Below are positions 28,286 to 37,719 of a DNA stretch of 64,000 bases, piece after piece. The position numbers and the translations under genes were made by a program. The stretch is taken from assembly GCA_023394955.1 (NCBI GenBank), contig JAEWZY010000041.1:81244-145243 (forward strand). The letters run 5' to 3'. Numbering within the stretch: the stretch's first letter is position 1; each line of letters begins with the position of its first letter. This DNA is from Bacillota bacterium (GTDB taxonomy: Bacteria > Bacillota > UBA4882 > UBA8346). Under the pieces are notes generated by a model. That model was given only the letters and a program-made list of their open reading frames with translations, was not told the DNA's origin and ran no database searches.

Positions 28286-29089
28286 CTATGCCAATATTAC
28301 GTTAACTCCCTTTTCCCTGAGCGCGTCGGTAATCTGCAAATCCAGATTGTTGTCGGTTATAATAACATCAATAGCGTCGACTGAAGCGATTGAGAGGAAA
28401 GAGGTCTTCCCAAATTTTGAACTGTCGGCCAACATAATTACCTGGGCCGAGGAGTTGATCATTGCCTTGCGAGTTTCGGCGTCGTTCATGTCGGCCGTCA
28501 TTAACCCGCTCTTAATGGTAAAAGCGTTACATCCGATAAAAAACTTATCGACATGCATATCTCGTAAATCGCCGATCGTCATCGGTCCTATAGTCGCTCC
28601 CGTTGACGGCTTAAAAAAACCGCCCAGGATCACCAGTGTCAAATCAGGGATAGCGCTTAACTCGGAGACCATATTAATGGCATTGGTCACCACAGTTAGA
28701 TTTTTCTTCAGTCCCAATTTTTTGGCCAATTGAAATGTGGTGGTTCCCGAATCAAGCATAATGGTATCCCCATCTTCAATCATGCCTAAAGCTTTCTCGC
28801 TAATCCGGACTTTTTCCTCAATATTCTTGATTGCTTTTTGTTCAAAACTTAATTCAAAACGGCTTTTTGTGCTGGAAATAGCCCCGCCATGGGTCCGTTC
28901 GATTAATCCTTCCTTTTCTAAGTTTGTTAGATCCCTTCGAATAGTGACTTCACTAACTCCAAACTCGGAACTTAAATGATCAACTTTGACCTTTCCTTGT
29001 TGGGATAGCAGGGAAAGAATCCGTGATCTGCGTTCGGCTATCAGTAGTCCGTTTTCGTTTCGTTCATCATTATGATTAATTTGATCCAC
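28286..29089 (-). CDS. DeoR-family transcriptional regulator
   Basis: A 267-residue repressor. N-terminal helix-turn-helix with VDHLSSEFGVSEVTIRRDL and the family hallmark ERTHGGA, then a DeoR sugar-phosphate sensor domain with LDSGTTTFQLAKKL. The start is GTG, 7 bases after GGAGG. First gene of operon 2; DeoR proteins usually sense a phosphorylated intermediate of the pathway. Operator-like CGAAA boxes lie upstream. Confidence 0.92.
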   Translation of the reverse strand: MDQINHNDERNENGLLIAERRSRILSLLSQQGKVKVDHLSSEFGVSEVTIRRDLTNLEKEGLIERTHGGAISSTKSRFELSFEQKAIKNIEEKVRISEKALGMIEDGDTIMLDSGTTTFQLAKKLGLKKNLTVVTNAINMVSELSAIPDLTLVILGGFFKPSTGATIGPMTIGDLRDMHVDKFFIGCNAFTIKSGLMTADMNDAETRKAMINSSAQVIMLADSSKFGKTSFLSIASVDAIDVIITDNNLDLQITDALREKGVNVILA

Positions 29090-29178
29090 ATCCGAACCTC
29101 CTCGGATAACATAATTATTGGTTCAATTTAGCATCGTTATTGTTAGGTTAAAAAAGAAACCAGTCTATGTTTGTTTTA

Positions 29179-29211
29179 TTTCGTTTTATATAGTTCCGTT
29201 CACAAACGAAA
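29179..29211. promoter_or_regulatory. Putative DeoR operator with -10-like box
   Basis: Perfect inverted repeat TTTCGTTT ... AAACGAAA with a 17-base spacer, about 90 bases before the DeoR start. Read on the minus strand the spacer contains TATATAA, a candidate -10. A further pair of CGAAA boxes is at 29442-29460. The rest of the 29090-29583 gap holds a terminator and a repeated hairpin. Confidence 0.5.
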
Positions 29212-29333
29212 GTTCCTTCTTTTTTTGAGATTATTTTTCCTGTATTTTTTTTACAAATAATTTCTAAGAAATATTAATTTTACCTGTTAAATAGTATTTC
29301 CAATTTAATCCATGCTCGTTTGATCTTTTAAAT

Positions 29334-29385
29334 AAAAAAGCATGTTCCGGAGGACGAATTTCATTTAAATATGCATCCGCCGAAC
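29334..29385 (-). terminator. Probable terminator upstream of the DeoR operon
   Basis: Arms GTTCCGGAGGA and ATCCGCCGAAC form an imperfect stem. On the minus strand it is followed by ATGC and a T6 run. It would stop transcripts coming from the broken genes at 29.6-30.4 kb. Confidence 0.55.
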
Positions 29386-29455
29386 GTATAACCGCATTTG
29401 CATACTTACAAAATGATTATATAAACTATAATTACAGGTTATTTCGAAAGAGAAC

Positions 29456-29508
29456 GAAACAACTCCTTTCCCATATAACAATTCAAGCTGCCTTTTGGCA
29501 GCTTGAAT
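29456..29508. repeat. Hairpin block repeated at 37720-37773
   Basis: A GAAACAAC-CCTTTCCCATATAACA block (one base varies) is followed by a perfect 12-bp stem ATTCAAGCTGCC / GGCAGCTTGAAT around TTTT. Nearly the same block stands at 37720-37773. Both lie at the 3' ends of minus-strand genes, so it probably is a duplicated terminator. Confidence 0.6.
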
Positions 29509-29583
29509 ATATTCTCATGATTAATTTAGTTTGTTGTTTTTACACATTTCTTGCTCTTATTTAATTTCTCTCTGTCAAAATTT

Positions 29584-30289
29584 TTAATCATTACTCACTT
29601 TCATATCTAAATGCACCGACGCCACTTTAAAGGTCTTCGGCAGCGCAAGAATATTCGGATTCGAGCCCACATATTTGGCGGCGTCCTTTAACACATCTTC
29701 AAAAGTAGGTCGGGTCTTTAGCCCCATTCCCCGGGCATATCCCGGTTCATATGCACCGACAATATAAATGGCGGCACATCTCGGCGATATGGCCGCAGGA
29801 GATCATCGAGAAAACATGATAGGGATGATAATCGTAGTTAAACCGATATTTATCGATATACTCCCGATTATTGGAGAAGTATTCGCCGTAATTTTCCAAG
29901 TCAGGCAAGGTATCATGATAATCTTTCTGAAATAACTCATATAAAGCGCGATATGACGGGAATTCCTCATCATGGAAGTAACCATTGCAAATGGAGGAAC
30001 AGATCACCACGCAGTTATCTTTCATAATTCGCTTATGCCGAATGATGTTGGCGGAGATCGCTTGCAACATTAAAATCGGATTGGTTCCCATTCCATTACC
30101 ATAGTGAAATGCCTGAGGCATGCCGAAGACCATCACGTCATATTTCTTTTCCGCCCAGGTAATGTAGGTCCGCTTGTCCGCCACCTCCCAGGAGAGGGGC
30201 TGAATCTCCTTGGCGTAACCGGTAAAGACCGCTATCTGCCGTTGATCGGTATCGAGAACCGCGTCACAAGTGAAAAACTTCTTCCCCAT
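29584..30289 (-). pseudogene. Truncated and frameshifted LarA-family gene
   Basis: Starts at what is Met244 of the full-length copies (MGKKFFTCDAVL) and lacks everything before it, including the cofactor-binding Lys and catalytic His residues. A 5-base deletion near 29779 (after ISCGHIAEM) shifts the frame; the C-terminal sequence (IYIVGAYEPGYARGMG ... FKVASVHLDMK) continues in another frame to a TAA. It cannot be functional. Intact relatives are at 3461 and 45891. Confidence 0.9.
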
Positions 30290-30339
30290 CCTCGACAGAA
30301 GATGCTATCGATTTAATTTGGCCGCAAGTCCTTTCACCT

Positions 30340-30424
30340 TTATAACTTATTAAAAATATTTTGAATTTGGATCAAATTTAATCCGTGACATTTTTTAAAT
30401 TTCTTACCGCTCCCGCAAAAAATT
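30340..30424 (-). pseudogene. SEC-C motif remnant (possible old sulfatase maturase 3' end)
   Basis: An open stretch reading CGSGKKFKKCHGLN then running to a TAA. This is the zinc-binding SEC-C tail that ends the maturase at 37805 (CFCGSGKKFKKCHGLNM). It begins out of frame in the last codons of the sulfatase at 30429 and has no start of its own. Likely the residue of a deleted maturase gene copy; another SEC-C protein is possible. Confidence 0.6.
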
Positions 30425-30428
30425 TCGA

Positions 30429-31886
30429 CTAAAGAACCCCTTTTGGTACAGGAGAATATGAGAAGTAATATTTTTTCATTGAGCCCATAACGGCCTCCTT
30501 ACCACCGTAACGATCCAACAGCATTTTTTGCTCTTTTAGAGCCTGTTTATCGATTTGGACAGGATCACAAATTTTAAAAAGTCTCTTCTTCAATTCATCA
30601 AGAACCGAAAAATACTCTTCTTTTTCAGCCAAGTCTACTAGTTCATCCGGATCATTTTCAAGATCAAACAGTTGCGGACGGAATTCAATGTAGTACACCA
30701 ATTTATACTGCTTATATCGAAGCATAAATACAGCATGTTTATATGCAAACGTATGAGATTCCGCGAAAATAGGCCGTTCTACCTCGAGTTCCCCTTGCGC
30801 AAATTTCCATAAAGATGTTCCAGGTAATTCTTTATCGGCCATTGTGGGTTCTGCCCCGACACAATCAAGCACAGATGGGAAAATATCTAACAACGATACA
30901 CATTGCTCCACCGTTCTCCCCTTAGGAATATCCGGGCCAGCAACAACCAATGGCACGCCTACCGAACCTTCATACATGGTATTCTTAAAGAATACCCCAT
31001 GGTCACCCATTGTATCTCCATGGTCGCTAGTGTATATGATACGCGTATTCTCCTCAAGCCCAGATTCCTTTAGTGCTTTTAAAATGATACCCACTTGTTC
31101 ATCCATATATGTTACCAAACTATAATAGCAAGCTACGGCCTTGCGTACAACGGCTTCCGTTACACTTTTCTCACTTGTGCAAGCAATCTGGCGAAACCGA
31201 TCGATAGCCGGATGCATTGGCATTTCCTCCAGCTGCCATTGCTTAGGAAATGGGAGATTATCCTGATCGTACATGTTAAAAATTCTTTCAGGGACAGTTA
31301 AGGGAAAATGAGGAGTTACAAACCCCACATATAAGCAAAAAGGTTTACCACCTTTAGCCGCTGCTTCATTCTTTAAAAAGTCTGCCGCCAGTTTGGCGAC
31401 TTTTGCATCATACTGTAAATAATCGGAATCGCCAACCCCTGCATTTAGAAGCACTTCACGTTGGTTGGGGCGTCTAAGGTCTTCATCGCGGATGCAGACC
31501 GTAAGGTTTCCAACACCATCTTTAAGGTGCAAAGGAATACGTTGATCAGCAAAACCGGTCTGAATAGAATCATCCTTATAATGAAGTTTTCCGATTGTTG
31601 TAACACTATGCCCCTGTTCAGAAAGGCGATGACCCCATCCGTCCACCATTCCGTCATATGGATGGCTGTTATCCCAAAAGGAATTTTTAAAGCCATAATC
31701 ACCAGTAGTCATGCTAGCCCGAGAGGGAACGCAGATCGGGTTATTACAGTAAGCGTTATTGAAACGGACACCGTTCCTGCAAAGAGAATCAAGGTTAGGT
31801 GTATGGATGTAAGGGTTTCCATAAGCTCCATATTTCTCCTTACTATGCTGGTCGCTCATAATAAATAAAAGATTCATGGGTTTCAT
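30429..31886 (-). CDS. Cytosolic sulfatase (S1 type, Cys-type formylglycine)
   Basis: A 485-residue sulfatase with MNLLFIMSDQHS at the start, C52-V-P-S-R as formylglycine motif, and YTSDHGDTMGDHGVF near 290. No signal peptide. AAGGAGG precedes the ATG. Last gene of the first TTT operon. The N-terminal pattern resembles choline-sulfatase and N-sulfoglucosamine-sulfohydrolase-like proteins, but substrate cannot be assigned. Confidence 0.9.
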   Translation of the reverse strand: MKPMNLLFIMSDQHSKEKYGAYGNPYIHTPNLDSLCRNGVRFNNAYCNNPICVPSRASMTTGDYGFKNSFWDNSHPYDGMVDGWGHRLSEQGHSVTTIGKLHYKDDSIQTGFADQRIPLHLKDGVGNLTVCIRDEDLRRPNQREVLLNAGVGDSDYLQYDAKVAKLAADFLKNEAAAKGGKPFCLYVGFVTPHFPLTVPERIFNMYDQDNLPFPKQWQLEEMPMHPAIDRFRQIACTSEKSVTEAVVRKAVACYYSLVTYMDEQVGIILKALKESGLEENTRIIYTSDHGDTMGDHGVFFKNTMYEGSVGVPLVVAGPDIPKGRTVEQCVSLLDIFPSVLDCVGAEPTMADKELPGTSLWKFAQGELEVERPIFAESHTFAYKHAVFMLRYKQYKLVYYIEFRPQLFDLENDPDELVDLAEKEEYFSVLDELKKRLFKICDPVQIDKQALKEQKMLLDRYGGKEAVMGSMKKYYFSYSPVPKGVL

Positions 31887-31907
31887 TATTCTTTCCTCCT
31901 TGTCCGC

Positions 31908-33386
31908 TCAAATTGCCTTTTTCTTAAACACACTTTTACCAGAAAGATATACCAACGCAACAGCAAACAAAGCTAAAAACGTAACCGCAATCGGATAATT
32001 CATCAAGTCGCTCCAGGTACCGCCAGTATACATATATGCTCTTAGCATATTCGTCTCAAAAAGATTGCCTAGTACAAAACCCAGAATAAACGGCGGCATC
32101 GGGAATTTAAATTTACGTAAGCCATAAGCAATGACAGCAAAAAACAGAACAGCCCACACGTCAAAAATACGATTATTTATACTGAATGCGCCACTACAAC
32201 AGATAACAATAATAATGGGAAACAATATATAGTCAGGCACCTTGAGTAGCTTCAGTATACTCTTAATTCCAAAATATTCAACCAACAGCATGATGATATT
32301 TGCAAATAACATAAAACCAAAAATAGAATATACCAGAACCGGCTGTTGTGAAAAGAGTAGAGGGCCGGCTTGGAGGCCGTGAATCGTTAAGGCAGCCAAC
32401 ATCATCGCTGTACCGGCATCTCCAGGAATACCTAACGTCAGCAAAGGGACCATCGCACCACCAGTAACGGCATTATTAGAAGTTTCTGAAGCGATTAATC
32501 CGTCAATACAACCGGTACCAAACTTTTCAGGATGTTTAGAGCTATTCTTGGCCACAGTATAGGAAAGTACGTTTGCAATATTCTGACCAATACCGGGTAA
32601 TATGCCGATAAAAGTACCAATACCTGAGGAACGGAACATATTACCAAGATGATCTTTAAAAGTTTGTAGGTCCACACCAAACCCTTTTAATTTGTAAGTA
32701 GCAATTTTAATTTTAGGCTTGTCAAATTCCGCAACTTTTAAAATTGCAGCAACAGCATAAAGCCCTATAACAGCAGTTACCAACTGGAAGCCCCCATCTA
32801 GACTGTGAATACCAAAAGTATAACGATAAGAACCTTGCAAGGGAGATATACCCACTGTTGTTAACATTACGCCTAGAATTGCAGAAATAGCGCCTTTAAT
32901 CAATGATTTGCCCGCCAATCCCGCAATTAACAGGAAGGAGAACAAGGTAATGGCAAAATATTCTACTGCTGTAAACTTTAATGCGAACTTTGCCAACAGT
33001 GGAGCACAAATCATCAAAATAATAAGGCTTATGACGCCACCGCAAAAGGAATATAACATACCAACGCCCAAGGCTTTTCCAGCCTCGCCTCTTTCCGCCA
33101 TGGGATAACCGTCAAAGGTGGTGCAGATAGACCCGGGAGTACCAGGTATATTTATCAAAATTGCCGTGATTAAACCTCCGGATACGCCTCCACCTATCAG
33201 CATACTCATGGAAGAAGTAATAGGCATAGCATAGGTAAACGGAAGCATTATTGCGATACCCATTGAAGTGGAGATTCCGGGACAAGCGCCGAAAATAATG
33301 CCCATTATAACCCCTACACCCAAAATAATAAGATTCAGCGGTGCTATAATTGTGGAAAGAACTTGAGTAAAAACATCTAATGACAT
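31908..33386 (-). CDS. Tripartite tricarboxylate transporter, large membrane subunit (TctA), set 1
   Basis: A 492-residue polytopic protein. ATG chosen because AGGAGG lies just before it, inside a longer TTG-start frame. Family motifs are FGACPGISTSMGIAIMLPFTY near 40, INIPGTPGSICTTFDGYP near 85 and a second half PGIGQNIANVLSYTVA near 275. TctA forms the channel of secondary importers for carboxylates and other organic anions fed by a TctC binding protein. Confidence 0.95.
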   Translation of the reverse strand: MSLDVFTQVLSTIIAPLNLIILGVGVIMGIIFGACPGISTSMGIAIMLPFTYAMPITSSMSMLIGGGVSGGLITAILINIPGTPGSICTTFDGYPMAERGEAGKALGVGMLYSFCGGVISLIILMICAPLLAKFALKFTAVEYFAITLFSFLLIAGLAGKSLIKGAISAILGVMLTTVGISPLQGSYRYTFGIHSLDGGFQLVTAVIGLYAVAAILKVAEFDKPKIKIATYKLKGFGVDLQTFKDHLGNMFRSSGIGTFIGILPGIGQNIANVLSYTVAKNSSKHPEKFGTGCIDGLIASETSNNAVTGGAMVPLLTLGIPGDAGTAMMLAALTIHGLQAGPLLFSQQPVLVYSIFGFMLFANIIMLLVEYFGIKSILKLLKVPDYILFPIIIVICCSGAFSINNRIFDVWAVLFFAVIAYGLRKFKFPMPPFILGFVLGNLFETNMLRAYMYTGGTWSDLMNYPIAVTFLALFAVALVYLSGKSVFKKKAI

Positions 33387-33417
33387 ATAGTTTAATCCTC
33401 CTCTCAATTAGTAATAA

Positions 33418-33909
33418 TTAATATAAAAATTCCGTAATGCCCGGAGGGAGCATAATTGAAAACCCTTTTACAAAAATCAAAGTAAGCGAAACGGATACAA
33501 CTAAAGCAATTAATATTACTTTGAGAAGAACTTGGTTACTCCTATTTTCTTTCCTAACCAATAGCATCATTTGTAGAAATAAATAAATAAAACTGGATAC
33601 ACAGAACCCAACCGGCTTTAATATGGCAACGAATAATGCAAGTAATATAAATGTTAAAAGTACACGCAAATAGTTGGGCTGTTCTCCGTGTGCTTCATCC
33701 TGTTTGTCAGCTTTGGCTTGTTCCCCGGCCAAGAGACCTTTTGCGAATAAAATTACACTTAATATTATCAACAGCATTCCTAGAAATTGCGGAAGTGTAC
33801 GGGCCCCCACATCGGTTGCCTGCTGGATTTGAAATGAATAGATGAAATAAATAGTTCCCACTACAAACAAAAATATACCTGCCATAGAATCTTTATAACG
33901 TTTTTTCAT
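33418..33909 (-). CDS. Tripartite tricarboxylate transporter, small membrane subunit (TctB), set 1
   Basis: A 163-residue protein with four predicted membrane helices, FVVGTIYFIYSFQI near the start and a hydrophilic segment near residues 70-80. Position between TctC and TctA and size identify it; TctB sequences are poorly conserved. Ribosome site is a modest GGGTGG. Confidence 0.88.
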   Translation of the reverse strand: MKKRYKDSMAGIFLFVVGTIYFIYSFQIQQATDVGARTLPQFLGMLLIILSVILFAKGLLAGEQAKADKQDEAHGEQPNYLRVLLTFILLALFVAILKPVGFCVSSFIYLFLQMMLLVRKENRSNQVLLKVILIALVVSVSLTLIFVKGFSIMLPPGITEFLY

Positions 33910-34042
33910 TTAAATAAACCACCCTAGTATCACATTTTAACAACTGCGCTTCCGAAGGGCTCAAACAAACTGCTTTGCTTGATCTCAAGTCTGCATACCT
34001 AAAAGTCCAGACGTTACAGACCACTGTTGCAATAGTTAATTT

Positions 34043-34079
34043 GCAGAGAAGCGATTGGTAAGCTCAATCGCTTCTCTGC
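34043..34079 (-). terminator. Stem-loop after TctC of set 1
   Basis: Perfect 15-bp stem GCAGAGAAGCGATTG / CAATCGCTTCTCTGC, loop 7, 18 bases past the TctC stop. Probably protects the TctC message or reduces read-through into TctB/TctA. The 188-base gap has no other clear feature. Confidence 0.75.
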
Positions 34080-34097
34080 TATTATCCTTTACTAAAA

Positions 34098-35093
34098 TCA
34101 CTTTTTCACGGATGCTTTATAGTCATTTAGAACAGTTTGATATTCCTCAAACATCTCCAAGGCATCTTTCTGATATGCCATAGTTTCGTTATGTTCCATA
34201 TAGCAAACATCAAAATCATGAGCCTTCATATCAGCGATATAATCTTCATTCTCGCAAACTTTTTTCAAAGCTTGGTTGAATTTATTAATAATCGAATTAG
34301 GTGTGTCCAGTGGGAAGTAGTACAAAAAGTACTTAGGTAAACAATAATTTACATTTAACTCTTTCATAGTCGGCAAATCCGGATAATCGGCATTACGTTC
34401 CTGAGCCAGCACCCCGTGGGGTACAAGAGCTCCGGATTTTATATATTCCCTCAATGTGCCCATGGGACCGCAAGTCATGTCAATATGCCCGCCAACCATG
34501 GCTACAATGATATCAGCAACAGTACCAACATCAACGATACGGACATTAATACCTAAGTCTTTCATTAATACAGCCGCCATCTGCTCCTGGTAATTACCGC
34601 TCTGTACACCGTACTTCAATTCCCCCGGATGATTCTTTGCATAAGCAACAAACTGTTCAAAAGTTGGGAAACGCTTCGTAGTAGCAAAGGTAACATTGTT
34701 ACATACCGCACAAATATTGGAAGACTCAAATGCCGAATAATCAAAATCGGAAGAACCAACCACATATGAAGAGACCAAACCATCGTTATGGTAAGCAATT
34801 GTATAGCCATCGGGCTTTGAATCCTTAACTTGCCTAGCGCCCAAACTGCCACCTGCACCTGCAACGTTCACTGTAACCATATTAACACCTAACTCTTTTT
34901 CCAAATACTTGTTGGTAATACGGCCGGTAGTGTCGGAACCACCTCCAGGCTTTGCCGAAATGACAACCTGGATATCACGGCGAGGCCAATCAAGATTGGA
35001 AGTACCTTGTTCGCCTTTTCCAGCCTTGAAAACCAACAATATGACCGGTACTAAGATGACTGCCAAAAGGATCCAAATAAGATTGCGTTTCAT
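34098..35093 (-). CDS. Tripartite tricarboxylate transporter binding protein (TctC), set 1
   Basis: A 331-residue exported protein: an uncleaved or cleaved N-terminal hydrophobic helix (NLIWILLAVILVPVILLVF), then VVISAKPGGGSDTTGR, the TctC ligand-loop motif. Later GGHIDMTCGPMG is also typical. AGGAGG precedes the ATG. It follows a sulfatase gene and precedes TctB. Ligands of this family are usually carboxylates, so a sulfated acid is a reasonable guess. Confidence 0.93.
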   Translation of the reverse strand: MKRNLIWILLAVILVPVILLVFKAGKGEQGTSNLDWPRRDIQVVISAKPGGGSDTTGRITNKYLEKELGVNMVTVNVAGAGGSLGARQVKDSKPDGYTIAYHNDGLVSSYVVGSSDFDYSAFESSNICAVCNNVTFATTKRFPTFEQFVAYAKNHPGELKYGVQSGNYQEQMAAVLMKDLGINVRIVDVGTVADIIVAMVGGHIDMTCGPMGTLREYIKSGALVPHGVLAQERNADYPDLPTMKELNVNYCLPKYFLYYFPLDTPNSIINKFNQALKKVCENEDYIADMKAHDFDVCYMEHNETMAYQKDALEMFEEYQTVLNDYKASVKK

Positions 35094-35149
35094 AATAATC
35101 CTCCTTAATATTATTTGATTTGACTGTTTTCGCAGTCAGGAAAGCATGA

Positions 35150-36610
35150 TTAACGAATACCTCTTTGCAATAGAAGATCTCTTCCTTGAAACAACTTATT
35201 TTTATCAGCAATACTGGCAGAAAAATCATATTTCTTGAACGGCAGTCCAACAAATTTTCCATTCTCGATACAAGTTTCATCACCGCCATATAGGTGACTT
35301 CGCAAGATATCCTTCATTTCATCAATTACGGGACTGTATTGTCCATTGTCAATCAGATCATTCAGTTCATTGGGGTCATTCTTAATATCAAAGAATTGAA
35401 AGCAATTGCCTGTAGGATAATAGATCAGCTTGTAATTCTTGGCGCGGATCATACGTGTTGCCCGATCATCCTCCCAAAGCTCACCATAGGAATAGGCGCG
35501 CTTGCTCTCTGATGTCAAGGATTGACCCTCTACATGTTCCGGTATTGGTATCCCGGCCAAAGTTAATAATGTTGGAATAACATCCTTTAGCTCTACAATA
35601 CGGTCATCTACCCGGTTGCAAACCATGTCGCAGTCGGCTGGCGGAGATAAGATAAACGGTATATTAACTGAATTTTCATACATAAGAAATTTACCAAACA
35701 GGCGGTTGATGCCTAACATATCACCGTGGTCTGCGGTAAACAGGATAATAGTATTATCCAATAGGTCTTGCTCGCGCAATGTTCCAACCACCAGTCGAAT
35801 CTGATTGTCGATATAGGTGCAGCTTGCATAATACGCTTTTTTGGCGATATCAATCGCCCGCTTGCTCTGATTGGGATAAAGATTGCTATAGTACATGTAT
35901 CCATAAGGTAAGTCTTTCCGGCTTGTCCATTCGCCACAGGGAGGCTGACTCATTTCAATATTATCATACATATGCAGGTATTCTGCCGGAGGGGTAATTG
36001 GAGGGTGAGGCGCCGCGTAAGACAAATACCAAAACGCAGGCTTTGTAATATCCCGTCTTAGAATCTGTTCACACATCATCCTAGTTGTCCAGGCCGTTGG
36101 ATGATATTCATTAGGCAGATGAAAAGGCCTGCCGAAGTAATTATTGTTACACATACCATGGGCAAATTCTTTACCCGCATAACCGTTATTATAAAGAAAC
36201 CGCTCATAGTCATCCATTTTTAAGCCTTTTTTATGTCGGCCTTCCTCATATAGAATTACATCATCAAAACCAATCCTGTCTCGCTGCGGAAACACATGTA
36301 ACTTTCCTACGCACATTGTCTGGTAACCCGCGTTATGAAAAAGAGTTGCTATTGAAGGAATATCACCCGGCATTGGGAGCTCTTCATTAAAACAACGGTC
36401 ACCATGCTTGTGGCTTCCCACGCCAAGCATAAGTTCACGTCTAGCAGGGATACATACAGGTGTATTGCTTACCGCATTAGTATAGCAAATACTGTAACGC
36501 GCAAGTTCATCCAATGTCGGAGTTAATATTTCCTGATTGCCGGTGAATCCCATATTACGACTAGCCCATTGATCAACTGTAATCAGTAAAACATTTTTCC
36601 TGCCCATCAT
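35150..36610 (-). CDS. Cytosolic sulfatase (S1 type, Cys-type formylglycine)
   Basis: A 486-residue sulfatase beginning MMGRKNVLLITVDQW, with C53-I-P-A-R and FTADHGDMLGINRLFGKF near 290. No signal peptide. First gene of the first TTT operon, divergent from the RpiR/SIS regulator. The operon is thus sulfatase-TctC-TctB-TctA-sulfatase, which suggests a substrate with more than one kind of sulfate ester or two related substrates (inference). Confidence 0.9.
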   Translation of the reverse strand: MMGRKNVLLITVDQWASRNMGFTGNQEILTPTLDELARYSICYTNAVSNTPVCIPARRELMLGVGSHKHGDRCFNEELPMPGDIPSIATLFHNAGYQTMCVGKLHVFPQRDRIGFDDVILYEEGRHKKGLKMDDYERFLYNNGYAGKEFAHGMCNNNYFGRPFHLPNEYHPTAWTTRMMCEQILRRDITKPAFWYLSYAAPHPPITPPAEYLHMYDNIEMSQPPCGEWTSRKDLPYGYMYYSNLYPNQSKRAIDIAKKAYYASCTYIDNQIRLVVGTLREQDLLDNTIILFTADHGDMLGINRLFGKFLMYENSVNIPFILSPPADCDMVCNRVDDRIVELKDVIPTLLTLAGIPIPEHVEGQSLTSESKRAYSYGELWEDDRATRMIRAKNYKLIYYPTGNCFQFFDIKNDPNELNDLIDNGQYSPVIDEMKDILRSHLYGGDETCIENGKFVGLPFKKYDFSASIADKNKLFQGRDLLLQRGIR

Positions 36611-36744
36611 ATTGCTCCTTCGGCTTTTCTTAATTTAAGCATAAGATGGAATGCACGAAAAGACAACGGAAACATTGTTATGACTTTTTCAAACAAAATT
36701 CGCGCGCGAGAAATTGTAAAATTGATACACCTTGAAACGTTACA

Positions 36745-36811
36745 TTGTAATACACAAGTTAAAAAGCTATAATAAAAAGAGTATATTAAAATAGTATTAA
36801 TATTCTATTTT
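36745..36811 (+). promoter_or_regulatory. Promoter and putative operator of the RpiR-type regulator
   Basis: TTGTAA, 17 bases, TATAAT (36745-36773). Between it and the start codon is an inverted repeat AAAATAG ... CTATTTT (36788-36811) around an AT-rich centre. This is a likely autoregulatory site in the region shared with the divergent sulfatase-TTT operon. Confidence 0.55.
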
Positions 36812-36838
36812 TATTTTTGAAGGAAAATAGGTAAGCTA

Positions 36839-37717
36839 ATGAAGAGCTGTCTAAAGAGAATTGGAGAAAATTATAATAGCCTCACCTATAGCGAAAAGAT
36901 TGTTGTAAATTATATCTTTAAAAATGTTGAGCGTGTGATACACATGCCTATTCGTGATTTATCACACGAAACTGGAATTGCTCCTTCAACAATCATTACT
37001 ATGCTAAAAAAATTTAACATCTCAGGTTATTCTGAATTTAAAATAATGTTAGCCTCCGAATCAACCGATTCAACTACTTCAGGATGGGGAAACATTATTC
37101 AAAACGAAAACAATAGTAAAAACTTGATCCAAAAAGTTATCCGTTCAAACATTGACTCTCTTAAGGAACTTGAAATAGGAATGAATGAAAAGCAGATTCA
37201 CCAAGCTGTTTCCGTTTTGTATGAAGCAAAAAATATTTATTTGTTTGGTGTCGGCGCATCCGGGATACTTGCTCAGGAAGCCGCAGACTTTTTTTACCGT
37301 TTAGGCTTTTATTGTAGTTACAGTTCAGATTTCCATCATCAGCTCTTATTTGCGTCCTTTGCGAAAAAAAACGATATCGCGCTTCTAATTTCTCAATCCG
37401 GTATCAATAACGACATCATTCAAGTTTCTCAAATTCTTCAGGAAAGAGGAATTACCAGCATCGGTATTTCCAATTTTCGCGGTACCCCTTTTTCAAAGTA
37501 TGTTTCATTGTTAATTGCGCCCTATTCTAAACCGTCAACCGTTCATGACAACAATTTCGCCTTAAGGATACCAATCCTATGCATCCTGGAAATCATTTAT
37601 TATGCAATAGGAGAAAAAATGGGTAATAGTTTTTATAAAGCTTTAGACAGCAATCATCAAATTGTAAAAGGACAAACTATAAAATTCAGCGACAAGTCAC
37701 TCCCAGTTCTCGGCTAA
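36839..37717 (+). CDS. RpiR/MurR-family transcriptional regulator (HTH + SIS domain)
   Basis: A 292-residue regulator. N-terminal RpiR-type helix-turn-helix (about 15-75, IRDLSHETGIAPSTIITML), then a SIS sugar-isomerase domain starting LFGVGASGILAQEA with ALLISQSGINNDII. SIS domains bind phosphosugars, so the effector is probably a sugar phosphate. It is divergent from the sulfatase-TTT operon, its probable target. A repeated hairpin begins three bases after its stop. Confidence 0.92.
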   Translation: MKSCLKRIGENYNSLTYSEKIVVNYIFKNVERVIHMPIRDLSHETGIAPSTIITMLKKFNISGYSEFKIMLASESTDSTTSGWGNIIQNENNSKNLIQKVIRSNIDSLKELEIGMNEKQIHQAVSVLYEAKNIYLFGVGASGILAQEAADFFYRLGFYCSYSSDFHHQLLFASFAKKNDIALLISQSGINNDIIQVSQILQERGITSIGISNFRGTPFSKYVSLLIAPYSKPSTVHDNNFALRIPILCILEIIYYAIGEKMGNSFYKALDSNHQIVKGQTIKFSDKSLPVLG

Positions 37718-37719
37718 CT

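Noticed and set aside
30290..30339. Possible LarC-like codons (IKSIASSVE) between the LarA fragment and the SEC-C remnant
   Set aside because: Only about ten residues resemble LarC; too short to separate from chance.
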